Shown here: one piece after another, positions 31,059 through 42,876 of the stretch | How the letters are laid out: each line of letters begins with the position of its first letter | Position numbering within the stretch: position 1 is the first letter of the stretch | Assembly: GCF_010093815.1 (NCBI RefSeq) | Contig: NW_022985550.1 | Location: 385,074-449,073 of the forward strand | DNA length: 64,000 bases | Direction: 5' to 3' | DNA from: Pseudovirgaria hyperparasitica | Taxonomy: Eukaryota; Ascomycota; Dothideomycetes; Acrospermales; Acrospermaceae | Program-made: the position numbers and the translations under genes | Notes under the pieces: model-generated | What the model was told of the DNA's origin: nothing | Seen by the model: only the letters and a program-made list of their open reading frames with translations | Database searches by the model: none

Positions 31059-31858
31059 AGGTGTGGTTTGTGGGTGTGTGATTCGTTGTTGTGTGGATGG
31101 TTTCAGACGATGGGGGAGGACTAGGCGTTGGGAATTGTGTGGGTGGGCCGTTTGAGGCTGCGTTGCAAGAGTGCTACATAGAGTGCTGCGTGATATACCT
31201 CGCTTTTAAAATATAATCAATCTTCCTGTCCAACGTACTCGGTCTATTGCTGTTCTATGTTTGATGTGCCATCACAATTTTTGCACATTATTCATCGTCT
31301 TTAATAGACGGGCCAGCTAAGATTCGGATGAGAGCGCTTCGTTACTGTGATACGTTGCAAGAGGTCAATGACAAACCTGATTTGTGTGGAGGGTGCGTCT
31401 TCAGTGTTCTAGTCCTAGTAGAGAGGGGATCTGGGATAGGGTGTAGATGTGTAGGTATGCGTTGTCGTTCCCTTAACGTCTTGATTCGAGTATCACAGTG
31501 CACGAGTCCTCGTATCTTTGAACACTGATACGAGGACCCCTATCCAATCACAACAACACAGCTCCGAATGGAAATCAGTATGAGAGGCGATTCGTCTTCA
31601 ATTCCACGCTTTTTACAAGTCTAAATCTTGATATACTACATTACAGGGGGCGGTGAAGAGGTGGTGGTGACCGATATGAGAAGTCGTGAGGAGGGCTACG
31701 CTGATGCAAGGGCGGTCGTGGCCGGATTAGGTACAATGCCCCCAAGAATTGCGACGCGCCGCGACGACGCCTCTGTTACGCATTGACGACGCCGACAAAT
31801 ATATGTATACATGAATTTCGAGAGAACACATCGTTTTTGTTTCAGAGAGCGCATGTGC
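31059..31858. other. 0.8 kb intergenic between convergent genes
   Basis: No gene seen. It lies between the 3' ends of the monooxygenase (plus) and Hsp10 (minus) and contains the 11-bp hairpin listed separately. Confidence 0.6.
31506..31537. repeat. Perfect 11-bp inverted repeat
   Basis: GTCCTCGTATC at 31506-31516 and GATACGAGGAC at 31527-31537 are exact reverse complements with a 10-base loop. It is the longest perfect hairpin I noticed in the window and lies between two 3' ends. Confidence 0.85.
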
Positions 31859-32291
31859 TTATTCGTTGATCTTTGCAAGGAGCTCGTGGTCGCGGAACAG
31901 GGAATATTCCTCCTCGCCGACCTTGATCGGGCTGCCGCCATACTAGGAACAGATGTTAGGATTATGACTGAATTCAGACCATGGAGATGGATTTTCTCAC
32001 CTGTGGAATCAAGACCTTGTCGCCGGGTGCGACGCTGGGTGTCATGCGCTTGCCATCCTTATCGAAACCGCCGGGGCCGACGGCCAGGACCTTGGCCTCG
32101 TTGAGTTCCTTGACCGCGGACTCTGGGAGGAAGATGCCACCGGCAGTCTTTGTTTGGGCCTTGATTCTCTGCACGAGGACGCGGTCGAGGAGAGGAGCGA
32201 GGGATTTGATGGACTTGAGGGCGGTAGTCTAGATTCCGTGTTAGCCATGATCATCGAGCTTTGTGCACTAGGGCGAAGCACAACGCACCAT
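31859..32291 (-). CDS. HSP10: Mitochondrial co-chaperonin Hsp10
   Basis: 104 residues in three exons (32289-32291, 32228-32001, 31942-31859). Hsp10 caps Hsp60 in the mitochondrial matrix. Exon 1 codes only the start ATG, with the GTGCGT donor directly after it; a GGCTAAC branch and CTAG acceptor lead to TTALKSIKSLAPLLDRVLVQRIKA. The mobile loop TKTAGGIFLPE, the core EAKVLAVGPGGFDKDGKRMTPSVAPGDKVLIPQ, and the end YGGSPIKVGEEEYSLFRDHELLAKINE match GroES/Hsp10 throughout. Length is normal. It is divergent from the TilS-like gene with 276 bases between the start codons; a heat-shock element lies between, fitting heat induction. Confidence 0.95.
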
Positions 32292-32419
32292 TGTGATGGA
32301 TTGAGTAGATGAATCTGATCGCGACGACAAAGATGCAATTGAGAGATGATAGTTTGAAGTTTGTTGTTCTTGTATTGCGGCGGAGGCGGAGATGACGAGA
32401 GGAAAATGGTCGACTCCGG

Positions 32420-32432
32420 GAAAATTCCAGAA
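32420..32432. promoter_or_regulatory. Heat-shock element
   Basis: GAA-NN-TTC-NN-GAA is exact at 32420-32422, 32425-32427 and 32430-32432: three alternating Hsf1 units. It lies 129 bases upstream of the Hsp10 start (minus) and 136 bases upstream of the TilS-like start (plus). Control of Hsp10 is expected from its family; control of the other gene is only possible. Confidence 0.75.
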
Positions 32433-32567
32433 CCTCATATACGCACGGACCAATCGATTGTTTGAGCTCTCTCTCCACCGAGGTTGTCCAAGAGCTGGCT
32501 GCATGGTCTCCATCGCACTGCCTACAACACGCCCTGGCCGAGTAGGGTCGGGTATGAGCAGTGTGGT

Positions 32568-34471
32568 ATGGTATACACACCAGTTTCAGTGGCAGAGTTT
32601 GCAAAGGCGTTCCTCTCAATATGGAGACCACAAGGACAGTCATGCCGCTTGGGTGAGTTGGGCCCTTCTCTGACAATGAGGTTGATATCTGCTAACGATC
32701 ATCGCAGCACTTGGTATCAGTGGTGGAGTAGATTCCATGGCTCTAGCATACCTCGTCAAACAGTTGCCCCCTGAGTTTGGCTTTCAACCAATCGCCTTCA
32801 TCGTCGACCATCAGATCCGCCCCGAAAGTTCAAAAGAGGCTCAAAAGGTGGCGGATTGGCTTGCTCGTGAAGGTATGATATATATCTCCATTGGAAATTA
32901 GCCCGCTCTAATCATATTTCTCAGTCGGTATAGAGCCTGAGATCTTAACAACCTCCGTTCCCAACACGGGCAAGGGACCTAATCCAAAAATCGAAACATA
33001 TGCCAGAAAAGCAAGATATCAAGCCCTCGGACGTGCATGCGGGCATCACGGCAGTGACAGGCTCATGTTAGCCCACCATCAGGATGACCGGATCGAATCA
33101 ATGCTCATGAACATCATCTCTGGGAGATTGACGCGGCGGCCGATGAATTCCGTGGCGGGGATACCTGAATGTGAAGGTCTTCATGGCGTGTATGAAAGCG
33201 GTGGTAGAACCCCATCAGATGCCCGATTCAAAATGTGGGAGTCCCGCAGATGGTTCGTCTCTCCTGCGCGCGATTGTGAGACAGGGGGTGTTCAGATACT
33301 GAGGCCACTCCTATCCTTTCCCAAGGGGCGGCTGCGTGCTACCTGTGAGGCCAACGGAGTTCCGTGGGTAGAGGATTCTACAAACCACGATCCGACATAT
33401 ACTGTACGCAATACAGTCCGACATTTACTGAAGTCCGAACGGCTGCCTCTTGCTCTTCAACCCAAATCTATTGCCGGTCACATAGATCGCCTCGTCAAGC
33501 GGTACTCGCAGATAGACCGCGAAGTGGAATCGCTCCTTGAACAATGTAAAATGAAATTTGAGCCGCGTATCGGCTCACTGCGTGTCCAGTTTCCACCAGA
33601 CGAGATCATGTGCAATTCTGCTGGGCAACACCTCGTCCGCAAAATTCTATCGATGGTATCCCCCTTGCACAAAGTTGAGCTTGCGCAAATACGCAACGCC
33701 ATGTCGAGCTTGTTCCCGTGGTTTACTTCGTCCAATGACGCGGAGATAGCAGCCGCCACGCCTATCCGTTCTTTTACAACATCTGGAGTCTTGGTATCGG
33801 CCGCTTCACCTCTTCCTCATTGGGATATACATCGCTCCGCATATCTGTTCACTCGCGAGAAGCCACCAAGTACTTCTTCGGCCCCGCTGATGCTAATTCC
33901 TCCCGTCGACCCCGACCACGACGCAGGACCAGTGCACACTCAATGGACGCTATGGGACGGCCGGTACTGGATAAAGGTCAAGAACCCCCTGACAGAGCCG
34001 CTCGTGATCCGCCCATTGTACGAGGAAGAACTTGGGGATCTCTACCGTTATTCCGGGCTAAGGGGTCCCGACATCGAGAAGCTCAAACGATTGATCAAAA
34101 GCGTGGTCCATAAAAGGGGATGGCATAGCCTACCGGTGATAGCTCAAGTGAGCAATCCACACGCCATAATTGCACATCGGAAGCTTTTAACCCACTTGAA
34201 CGCCCATCCAGGCTCCCAGGAATACAACTGGGCTCCGGGCAAGAATGGATGTGCGGACGTTATCGACGCAACAGTGAAGAACAAGTGTATAGACGCCAGG
34301 TGCTCTGTGACCATAGAACGTGACCGTGGCCGCGTAGTTGCATTGCCGAGTCTTGGCTGGGTCAACGCCAGATTTATGACGCGGGGACTTCGATGGGATA
34401 TCAGATACAAGAAGCTGGATCCGTGGCTTGAGTCGCGTTTGGCTGTAGAAAAGCTGATGGGAAAGTCTTGA
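32568..34471 (+). CDS. tRNA(Ile)-lysidine synthase-like protein (TilS)
   Basis: 598 residues in three exons (32568-32652, 32708-32872, 32925-34471; introns 55 and 52 nt, the first with GCTAAC). TilS joins lysine to C34 of tRNA-Ile(CAU) using ATP, so the tRNA reads AUA; in a eukaryote this is expected in mitochondria. The PP-loop ALGISGGVDSMAL (29-41) is rebuilt exactly at the first junction. FIVDHQIRPESSKEA, then YARKARYQAL, LAHHQDDRIESMLMNIISG, RPLLSFPKGRL and VEDSTNHDPTYTVRNTVRHLL are the conserved TilS set. The C-terminal half is fungal-specific and not assignable. No clear mitochondrial presequence is visible, though the first 28 residues are free of acidic clusters. It shares a promoter with Hsp10, another mitochondrial protein. 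Confidence 0.85.
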
Positions 34472-35606
34472 AGAGACACGGAAGGTCCGGAAAACCATTT
34501 CTACTCGGTGACTCACTGATCAAACTGATCTGGTCTCAAAACACTACCTCTAGGCCTTGATTCCTCGCAGGTTGTCGGCCATAGCTGCGCTAGGAGGACT
34601 GAACGATGCGGACATCGACGTAGGACGATGTATCGGCCAGCATATTGTCATATCTCATATGACGCTCTATGTTCTCAATCAGGTCGCATTATATCCTGGC
34701 TAAACGTTCGACTATCCACTGGAGTGGATGGGCTGGCGCAAAGAAACTACGTCTTTGTGTGGCTGGTAATCAGGTCCCAAAGTGCTTGATGTGAAGGTAT
34801 AGCCATTTCCACTAGTGAAATGACCCAGAATCAATTGATAACAGGCCTTAGATTACAGTGATGCCTGGCTTCTCAAAGTCAAATTTACCGATGAGATAGC
34901 GTTCCTGGTCTTTAGTGATACGTTAGTGGTCGAGTGAGAAAGTATATATGTACTATACCAGGAATATTGCTTATATACGAACACGAGAATACCTTTTACC
35001 AATTACCTGTACTGATGTTGGAGGGCTGTTCAACTGCCCGATTCATTACATTCTGATGGCTACAGGACAGTAACTGACGGGTTTTCGTGCATAGAATGCA
35101 CGTGTGGTCTGGAATATGCAACGATGGAGAAGATTGACGATATTGACGGCTATACAACACTGCCCTGTCCTTATAATTTTCGTGAGCCGCAGTCGATCAA
35201 AATGCTTACATGGTCAAATTCCACGGCTTATCCGCAATACATATCTAATGGCTAGTCTTTCGCATAATGCAGATTCATCTAAGTCGCAAAACTCCTCTTT
35301 CCATGTTTTCAAGTCTCTTCTGCTAACAGATCGGCTAAGTAGGTCTCGTTTGCACCTTCCAGAAGCAAGCAATCCACTCTCACACTATGATTTGCTATCT
35401 TGCATAGACCGAGCCCTGAACATTCACGGTCCTGAATATCATCGATACGAACTGCGGTTCTGATTACGCCATGCCTGGTCTTTCTTTTTGCTTTCACTGA
35501 ACGTCACTCCTTCATACTCTGTCTCCCTATGAGTCTTTCTTCCGCTTCCCCCTACGAATTATACCACTGCCAGCATTCTGTTCGAAGCTGATCTCCTGTT
35601 GCTATA
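34472..35606. other. 1.1 kb intergenic region
   Basis: No gene supported. A plus-strand frame at 35104-35463 has no recognised domain. A short palindrome GTCATAT-CTC-ATATGAC lies near 34650. Confidence 0.5.
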
Positions 35607-37096
35607 ATGGGCGATACCTTCTTCCTAGACTGGGCGTTATGGCAGAAGTTGACCTTGGTAGGTCGACGTCATTCATGCATAGGAAGAGCATTTACTGATC
35701 ACGATCTATAGATCTTAGCCGGGGGAATAGTAAGCTACAACTCATTCGAGCAGCCAGGGATCCCACTGACTAGCCAGGCCCTTACTCTCAGCATCGGATT
35801 CTGGAAGCTCTGGTACGACACGAAAAGGCTGCGGGCATATGCAGAAATCGCAGACAAGAACGCCATAACGACTAGGAACGTCGAAGCACAGTACGACACA
35901 ATTGTCAATGAGAAGGGTGATGAGGTTCCGTTTGGACTCCGTGCCTTGGAGCATGGGCTTGAAGCTGTTGGTGTATGGAACTCGGTTTCCGCGACTCCAG
36001 TCTCTGGAAGTCCTCGTAGCTCTTGCTCGGGTTCGCTTTCTCTGTCCAAGACAAATTCTTCTTCAGGAGTCGACATGTCCACTTTGGGTCTTCCTGGGCC
36101 AGCACATCACGGCACTTATCTCGAGAGCTCACAAGGAATCTCTTCTATGCGGCCTCATGGACCGTCACTATTTCCGAATGTAGGTTCCTTCGCAAGTCAA
36201 CAGTCCTCCGCTTCTACAGATAATACTCGTCTGGACTCTCCCTTTGACTGGAATTCAAGGGTTGCGCATACTCTGAGAAACACCAGCATGAATGGTGCTG
36301 GCTCGTATGCCTCAAGCGATGATGGTAAGTGGAGTTCTTTAGCTTCAGGTAACTTCTCCCTAACGTCTCGGGTTCAGAACATTCAATCTATTACAGTTCC
36401 AGGTCGTCGGTGGATCTAAGCTCTTGTGTAGACCCCTGCATTCGCCTGCAAGTATCTCCCCTGTCAGGATCGCACTCAGAGAGTCTTGCGGCTGCACTCG
36501 ACATGTTACAGGCCCACCGACTCTCTCATGTGGCAGAGACTGGCCAACTCACTCCTAGGATCCGTCGCCTTAGGGAGAACAATGGAAGTGACAGTGTATC
36601 TGATATGTCTGGACACTCTGCCAATTTTTCCTGGTTCAGGTCTCCTACGCCGAGCTCGACCGAATCCTTGGCCAATATTTCCAATCCTTTCTTGAGCCAG
36701 ATGTCTGACTTGAGAAGCTCCAGAAGCTCCCCGGAAACACCACCGACATCTCCGGATAACACAGACGCCCGTCTACGTAGATTTTCGTTGGTGGCAGACT
36801 CTAAACCGCCGAGACACTCGTTGCGTCCGTCCGACACGCGTACAAGCCTACCTCCACCATCCGATACAATTATGTCAAATGGCCATAGAAGTCGTAAACG
36901 TTTGTCTCAAATGTTTCGAAAACTCCATCCAAAGATTGTATCCCCTCCCAGGGGTTCTGAAGGCACTGGTCTCGAGAAAGTGCCTGGAATTGCCAAGAAT
37001 CTCCAGTTCAATCAGCTACACAAGAGGTGTTCCGGAAGTACACAGGTCTCTCAAAGCAGAATTCATAGCTTCACTACTCGAAGCAGCGCTTCATGA
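35607..37096 (+). CDS. Single-span membrane protein with Ser-rich tail
   Basis: 444 residues in four exons (35607-35657, 35712-35729, 35778-36324, 36378-37096). The second intron (35730-35777) is 48 nt and free of in-frame stops, but removal joins ILAGGI to [13 protein letters not shown] into one membrane helix (about residues 13-34), while retention would put a polar insert in its middle. [17 protein letters not shown] before it and KRLRAYAE after it suggest an N-out, C-in anchor with a basic cytosolic side. A short conserved block [20 protein letters not shown] follows. The remaining 320 residues are Ser/Pro-rich, probably disordered and phosphorylated, with a basic patch [18 protein letters not shown] have seen this arrangement in fungal hypothetical proteins; function unknown. 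Confidence 0.75.
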
Positions 37097-37607
37097 CCGG
37101 TTCTTTTATGTTTTGATACTATGCTTTATGTCAAGCCGAGTAAAGTACTGTCGGTACGGAAAGACATAAGAATGGACCTTGACCTTTCCTCCCACCTATC
37201 TTTGCAGCCAAAGTACATTAGTTTGGATCCTCCCGACCAAACTGAGTGCTGGTCTTGGCTTCCTTTTCAACCCTTTTGTAGCGCAGCACTCCATATTGGG
37301 CATACTTGCATATGGTCACGAACATGTTGACATCCTTAGTCACAAATACTCTTCCATAGTCGTTTGTAGATCCAAAAAATATAACATAATGGACTTGACA
37401 TAGATTGACAACTTTGACACCTTGCAGTGGAAAGGGTTGTGGGGATTTTGACTCGAGCACGTGATATCGCGTTCGCGCTAAAACAAAGCGCGTCACCAGT
37501 ATCGACCTTGGCGCGTCTGAATGATGATTCCGCCACTCGACCCAACAGCCTCTTCTCCTCGCCCTTCGCATTCGAATCGTACTACAGCTGTTATCTCCAA
37601 CGTCGAA
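37097..37607 (+). promoter_or_regulatory. RAD51 upstream region with three ACGCG cores
   Basis: CGCGT (ACGCG on the other strand), the core of the MluI cell-cycle box bound by MBF, occurs at 37468-37472, 37489-37493 and 37512-37516. A CACGTG E-box is at 37458-37463. MBF drives recombination genes at G1/S in yeasts, so this fits RAD51, but the link is inference. In-frame ATGs at 37521 and 37524 lie within this stretch. Confidence 0.5.
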
Positions 37608-38806
37608 ATGAGCGCCGAAGAAGAATATGAGGATGCTGGTATGGGAGGACCTGGAGCGCCTACCCCTCTGTCTGCGCTAGAGGTATGTCACGACCTATCA
37701 CAGTAGTAGAGTCGCCGAATTGATTGTGTTCCTATTAGGGTGTAAACGGCCTCACGGCACGCGATATCAAGCTTATAGTCGACGGTGGGTATAATACTGT
37801 CGAATCCGTCGCATATACACCACGAAGACAACTCGAGCAGATCAAGGGTATATCTGAGCAGAAAGCCACGAAGATCCTGGCTGAAGGTACGGATCATGGA
37901 ATGAGACTCAATATATAGATAGACTAATGGCGATACTTACAGCTTCAAAATTGGTCCCCATGGGATTCACCACCGCGACGGAAATGCACCAGCGTCGCAG
38001 CGAGCTCATAAGTATAACGACAGGATCAAAACAGTTGGATACACTTTTAGCCGGTGGTATAGAGACTGGCTCTGTGACTGAGATATTCGGAGAGTTCAGG
38101 ACGGGAAAGAGTCAGATATGTCACACTTTAGCTGTTACATGTCAGTTACCATTTGATATGGGTGGTGGCGAAGGCAAATGTCTGTACATTGACACCGAAG
38201 GGACCTTCAGGTACGTTTTACAAGGACATTTCTCCACCATTGTCTGATCAGCATGCTTTTAGGCCTGTTCGGCTACTTGCTGTTGCCAATCGCTACGGGC
38301 TCTCGGGTGAAGAGGTACTCGACAACGTCGCATACGCACGAGCGTACAATTCAGATCACCAGCTTCAACTGCTCAATCAAGCAGCACAGATGATGACAGA
38401 GACTCGCTTTTCTCTTCTGGTAGTCGACTCTGCGACATCGCTTTACAGGACTGACTTTGCGGGTCGTGGAGAGCTATCAGCCAGACAAGTCCACTTGGCA
38501 AAGTTCATGCGTACATTACAACGGCTCGCTGATGAGTTCGGCATCGCAGTCGTCATAACGAATCAAGTTGTTGCTCAAGTGGACGGCGGGCCAAGCGCAA
38601 TGTTCAATCCTGATCCGAAGAAGCCTATCGGAGGCAACATCATTGCCCATGCTAGTACGACTCGCTTGAGTTTGAAGAAAGGGCGGGGCGAAACAAGGAT
38701 ATGTAAGATCTATGACAGTCCGTGTCTACCTGAAAGCGATTGCATGTTCGCGATCAACGAAGATGGAATTGGAGATCCTAGCCCCAAGGATCTAGAGAAG
38801 GATTAG
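37608..38806 (+). CDS. RAD51: Recombinase Rad51
   Basis: 344 residues in four exons (37608-37682, 37739-37886, 37943-38210, 38263-38806). Rad51 coats single-stranded DNA and drives strand exchange in homologous recombination. Features: helix-hairpin-helix N-domain (about 25-80, [14 protein letters not shown]), linker with [13 protein letters not shown], Walker A GEFRTGKS (124-131), TEGTFRPVRL, Walker B LLVVDS (215-220), [25 protein letters not shown] and the C-terminal [21 protein letters not shown] and the [13 protein letters not shown]-terminus mark Rad51, not Dmc1. I prefer the ATG at 37608 ([18 protein letters not shown]), since this matches fungal Rad51 length; in-frame ATGs at 37521/37524 would add about 29 residues with no family likeness. 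Confidence 0.93.
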
Positions 38807-39199
38807 AGCTTGGTCGTTCGTACGCGTGTGATGAGCCGAGTATGATAACGCAAAAGTGTATGAGACTCAGCATTGGATGTTTATGACAGCGCATAGCATT
38901 TTCCGGCATAAGGGTACTGGGGCAAGGCTGGCGTAGGAGTCGGTGGCATTTCGTAATTTAATCAAGCACGACTAAATGATACACATATTTTCAGTTGCCG
39001 AATTGAAAGCTCATGGTCCAGGCAGGTAAATAACCTACGGCGAAGGGCCGTTCAGCCTTACGAAGCTTAGCGTTGGCGCGGACCCTCGCGCGACAACCTT
39101 GAATCTCAAGCTCGAGAGCTTGCCCAAGACAACATATTCCATGCGACAACTCGCGTCGCTCCTAACGCAAGAACTCTTGCCAGCTTGGATGGGTTGGTC
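38807..39199. other. Intergenic between RAD51 and nucleoporin
   Basis: No gene seen; it must carry the RAD51 3' end and the nucleoporin promoter. Confidence 0.6.
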
Positions 39200-42100
39200 A
39201 TGTCTACTACACCTGCATCCCATCTCTACAAAGAGATTCGACTAGACCTCGAACAATTTCAGCGCCATAGTACGATTGCGATAACCCTACCTTCATCGAA
39301 CGCGGCCTCATTTCTCTCGCGATCTCAACACAAGCGCACTATCTTGAACGAGAACTTTGTGGAACAGGATGAGAATGCTTTTGCTCGAAGGCATCTGGCA
39401 AGCGAAGGCTCTGTCTTCTTTCGATCCTTGAACAAATATCCTCGGAGTTTTCTATGGCGCTTGCTGGACGATCGCAAAGTATTGGAAATTCGGTCAGTTG
39501 ACCCTACTAGAGACATAAGCAGAGCCAAGAGTAGAGAAAAAGAAGGAACGCATCCTGAAGCATTCTTGACGTTCCTTTTGGCCTTTCCTACTGCGATCAA
39601 GCCATTCGGAATCGCATTGGCGGATTTGGAAGATCGCGATGCAATCGCAGTTTTTGCAATCACAACTTCGAATGAGATATACACAATCACGCTTGCAAAG
39701 ACGTTCTTCTCAAAACCAGAGGCTTCGGAGCAAGACCCTTCCGAGTGGTGCAAAATCCATACCCCGACTAGCTTTAGCTTTCGGTATCCGTATCGCTTAG
39801 TTGCAGTCAGCGCCCTGGAGCTCTGGGTATCACTACACGATGGAGGACTACTACGGCTGACGCGAAAGCCTGGAGACGACGGCACCGTGTGGGTTGAAAC
39901 ACCATTTGGCGAAAAGGGCTGGGGATCTTCCTTTCGAGGATTAATACCGTGGAAGAGCGAGAGCACCATCAAATTTGGCACCCATGATCTGATCGGCAAC
40001 TCTGCCGCTGATCTTGCGGTGTCGCCAGACAAGGACCACCTGTGGACTGTCTGCCTGAATCACACGCTGAAAGCGTGGAACCTGAACACGGGTAAGGTTG
40101 GCGTCCAGGCAGATCTGCTCGACGAAGATCTCAAAGAACTGCAAAAGACGGGACAGTACATGTTTGGAGCAACTCAACCGCAGCTTCTCCAGGTCATCTC
40201 TGTCCCCGCACCACAAGGCAGTGACCTGTACTATGTGGTAACATACTCTCCTAAGCAACATCGATTCAAATTCTGGGGCGTGATGAATGCAGACAACCCA
40301 GAACTGGGCCTCCGGGACATTCAACCAGAGTTCAGCTTCATACCGCCTGTTGATGAACTCATGAATACGACTGTCTGGAATCTGGAGGAGTTCCACGTTG
40401 AAGCGTCTACTGGATGGCTAAACGCTCGGATCTGGATCCGAGCTAGATCCGGCCCAAGCAGCAAGGCATACACAACTACATTCAATCTATTCGCTCCATC
40501 TAGAGAGCTACAGGAAAGTTGGCATGATGAGTGGGCGACTGTCGATCCTGGCCCATTGACAGCATCGAATCTCAGGCTGAACCCTACCATTCCGTCGAAT
40601 GCGGCATCAAAACACTTGAACTCGACGTTTGGCTGCTCAGATCGGTGGACAGACTTCCTGTTGTTTCCTGGACGCTACTCATTGCCAACCCTGGAGACAG
40701 CGCTTTGCATCTATCGATCTGGTATCGCTCATTCCGACTCAGGCAATGGAAGCTCTAATGTCAAGCACCCCCTGAAAGAACGCATGTGTCGAGCTGTAGC
40801 TTCAGCAGTCACTTTCAAGAAAGACGTTGAAGGTACATCCGATTATGCAACGTTCGAGCACGACCTGGACTTGCAATGGCACACTTTCTTCGATCTTGTG
40901 CAGGACCTACATAAACGCAGGGGAGAGTGTCTTAGACTCTCGTACGATACAGCGACTTCATCGCCCTGGCTAGTACTCTCTGACTACGTCGCACCAATTC
41001 GGTTGAATAGCAAGGTTGAAATCCTCATTGAAAACACACGACTATTACGTCTAGCTAGCGAATCTCGCAAGCCTCCTCCGGACTCTCTCAATAGCGCCTT
41101 GGACGATGTGGACTCTATAAGGATGTCAATGCTCCTTGCTGCAGCCGCAAGATTTCGCAGAAGGCTCCCGGCCCAATTTCAGTCGCGTCTCAGGACTGCA
41201 GTGGACAGAGAGGTTCACGAACAGCCGTTTCTCTCTATCACTGAGAGGCTACAGGCTTTTGAGGCGTTGTGTGAGCTCGACCCAGAGATCAACGACGATG
41301 ATGCGTTGCAGCTTGAGCAAAGCCTGTCTTTCTTAGGAGATCAGAAGCCTGAATTCTACAGCCAAGTTCTTACTCTATTCTCAGAAAGCCAAACAGGAGA
41401 GCTTCGGGGCAAAGCAGTCAATCAGACTGGGATGAAGCTACTTCTCCGTGTTTCTCAGGAGATGGTAGAAACGCAGATCGAAATTCTCCTGGACCTTCTT
41501 GTACTCACAATGTACATGGCCTACTACTGGGAACCGGAAGATATTCCTGGCTTCGATGCCAACTATGTATTTGCCTCGATCCTGACCATTTTTCGCGAGC
41601 ACGTTTTGCTGAGATGGCTCTATAAGACTACAATCGTGGACCCATCTTCGAACGCGGTCGAGTCCAATCTGATGTGGTTGCAGATGAGTTCAGGTGCTTT
41701 CGACATCCGCATACCACCCGGTGACCCTCTTCAACACATATCGTATTGGGCACGTGTGTGGACGTTTGACCCCTTTGGTACCTTTGAGTTCACAGACCTC
41801 ACGGAAGATGTCATGGTGCAATTGCTCCGCGCTAAGCAGTATGATCACGCTGCGACTTTTCAGAAGTTCTTGGGATGTTCCCCCTGGTCGTTCTACTTGC
41901 GGGGAAAACTTTTACTTTCGGCTGGAAGCTACACGCTGGCGGCGGTTAACTTCAAGAAAGCTGCCCCTGGTCTTTCTAATCAACAGCTTAGTATTGGAAC
42001 ATTTGATCGCATGGGCATGATTCCTGTCAGTGATCGCGGTCTGTTCTGTCACGGTATGCTCCAGTTCACAGCGCATCTCATGAACCTTTTCGAGGCTGCT

Positions 42101-42876
42101 AAGGCCTATTCCTTTGTTGTCGACTTTGCGAAGATTGCACTGCAACAACCGCCCGTTCTACCAACTAATGATACTCACGGTGACCGAGCTGGAATCTTAT
42201 CAAGACTCTTTACTGCATCAATCAAGACATCTTGCTTTGAAGATGCTTACTCTGCCCTTGTGCGGCAGAAAGATCCTGCACTGTAAGTCACGGCCAAGAC
42301 AATTCAACACGCGAATGCTAATGAATATCTAGGCGCAAAGCGAATTTGACTACACTTGTCACAAGTATGACAACGCAAAGTCAATCCGCTGCGCTTCTAC
42401 GCCTTCCGCTCGCTACATTATCCACAGAGGTCGATACAGTCTTAGAAAGCCTATGCCATAAGACGCTCAATATTTCAAGCGGACCGCCTTACCATAAAAT
42501 TCTGTACGCATATCGTATCTCTCGCGATGACTTCCGCGGCGCAGCATCAATTCTTTACGAACGACTTCAGCGATTGCAATCATCGTCTACTTCCACCGAT
42601 GAAGCTCTGACTCAGGGCTACCTCATCCTCATAAACACCCTTGCATCGGTCAGTCCCGACCAGGCATGGATATTTGCCGAGGGCAAGGTGGAAGACGGCG
42701 GCATTTTTGGTGGTGGCTCAGCCCGGTTAGGCAAGGCGAGGGAGGCGCCAAAGAGGAGAATTCTGACCCTCGATGACATACGGAGAGAGTATGAGGCTGA
42801 ACTGGATCGCCAGAGTGCGCTGGAAAACGGGCGTTTCGCGTTTGGCGAGGAACCCGAGCCCATGGAATTGATGTAA
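39200..42876 (+). CDS. NUP120: Nucleoporin Nup120/Nup160
   Basis: 1208 residues in two exons (39200-42282, 42333-42876; 50-nt intron, TGCTAAT branch). It is a scaffold subunit of the Y-complex (Nup84/Nup107-160) of the nuclear pore. The N-terminal half contains propeller blades (for example DLAVSPDKDHLWTVCLNHTL, KAWNLNTG), and the rest is alpha-solenoid. The C-terminal block LYAYRISRDDFRGAASILYERL, with LTLDDIRREYEAELDR, is the stretch I find most typical of fungal Nup160/Nup120. The frame opens at a TTG (39185), but the first ATG is 39200 (MSTTPASHLYKEIRLDLEQF). Assignment rests on overall layout and the tail motif, not on a search. Confidence 0.8.

Noticed and set aside
37608-38806. Dmc1 as the identity of the recombinase
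   Set aside because: The Walker region GEFRTGKSQ, the N-terminal [12 protein letters not shown] and the C-terminal EKDLEK-like tail are those of Rad51.
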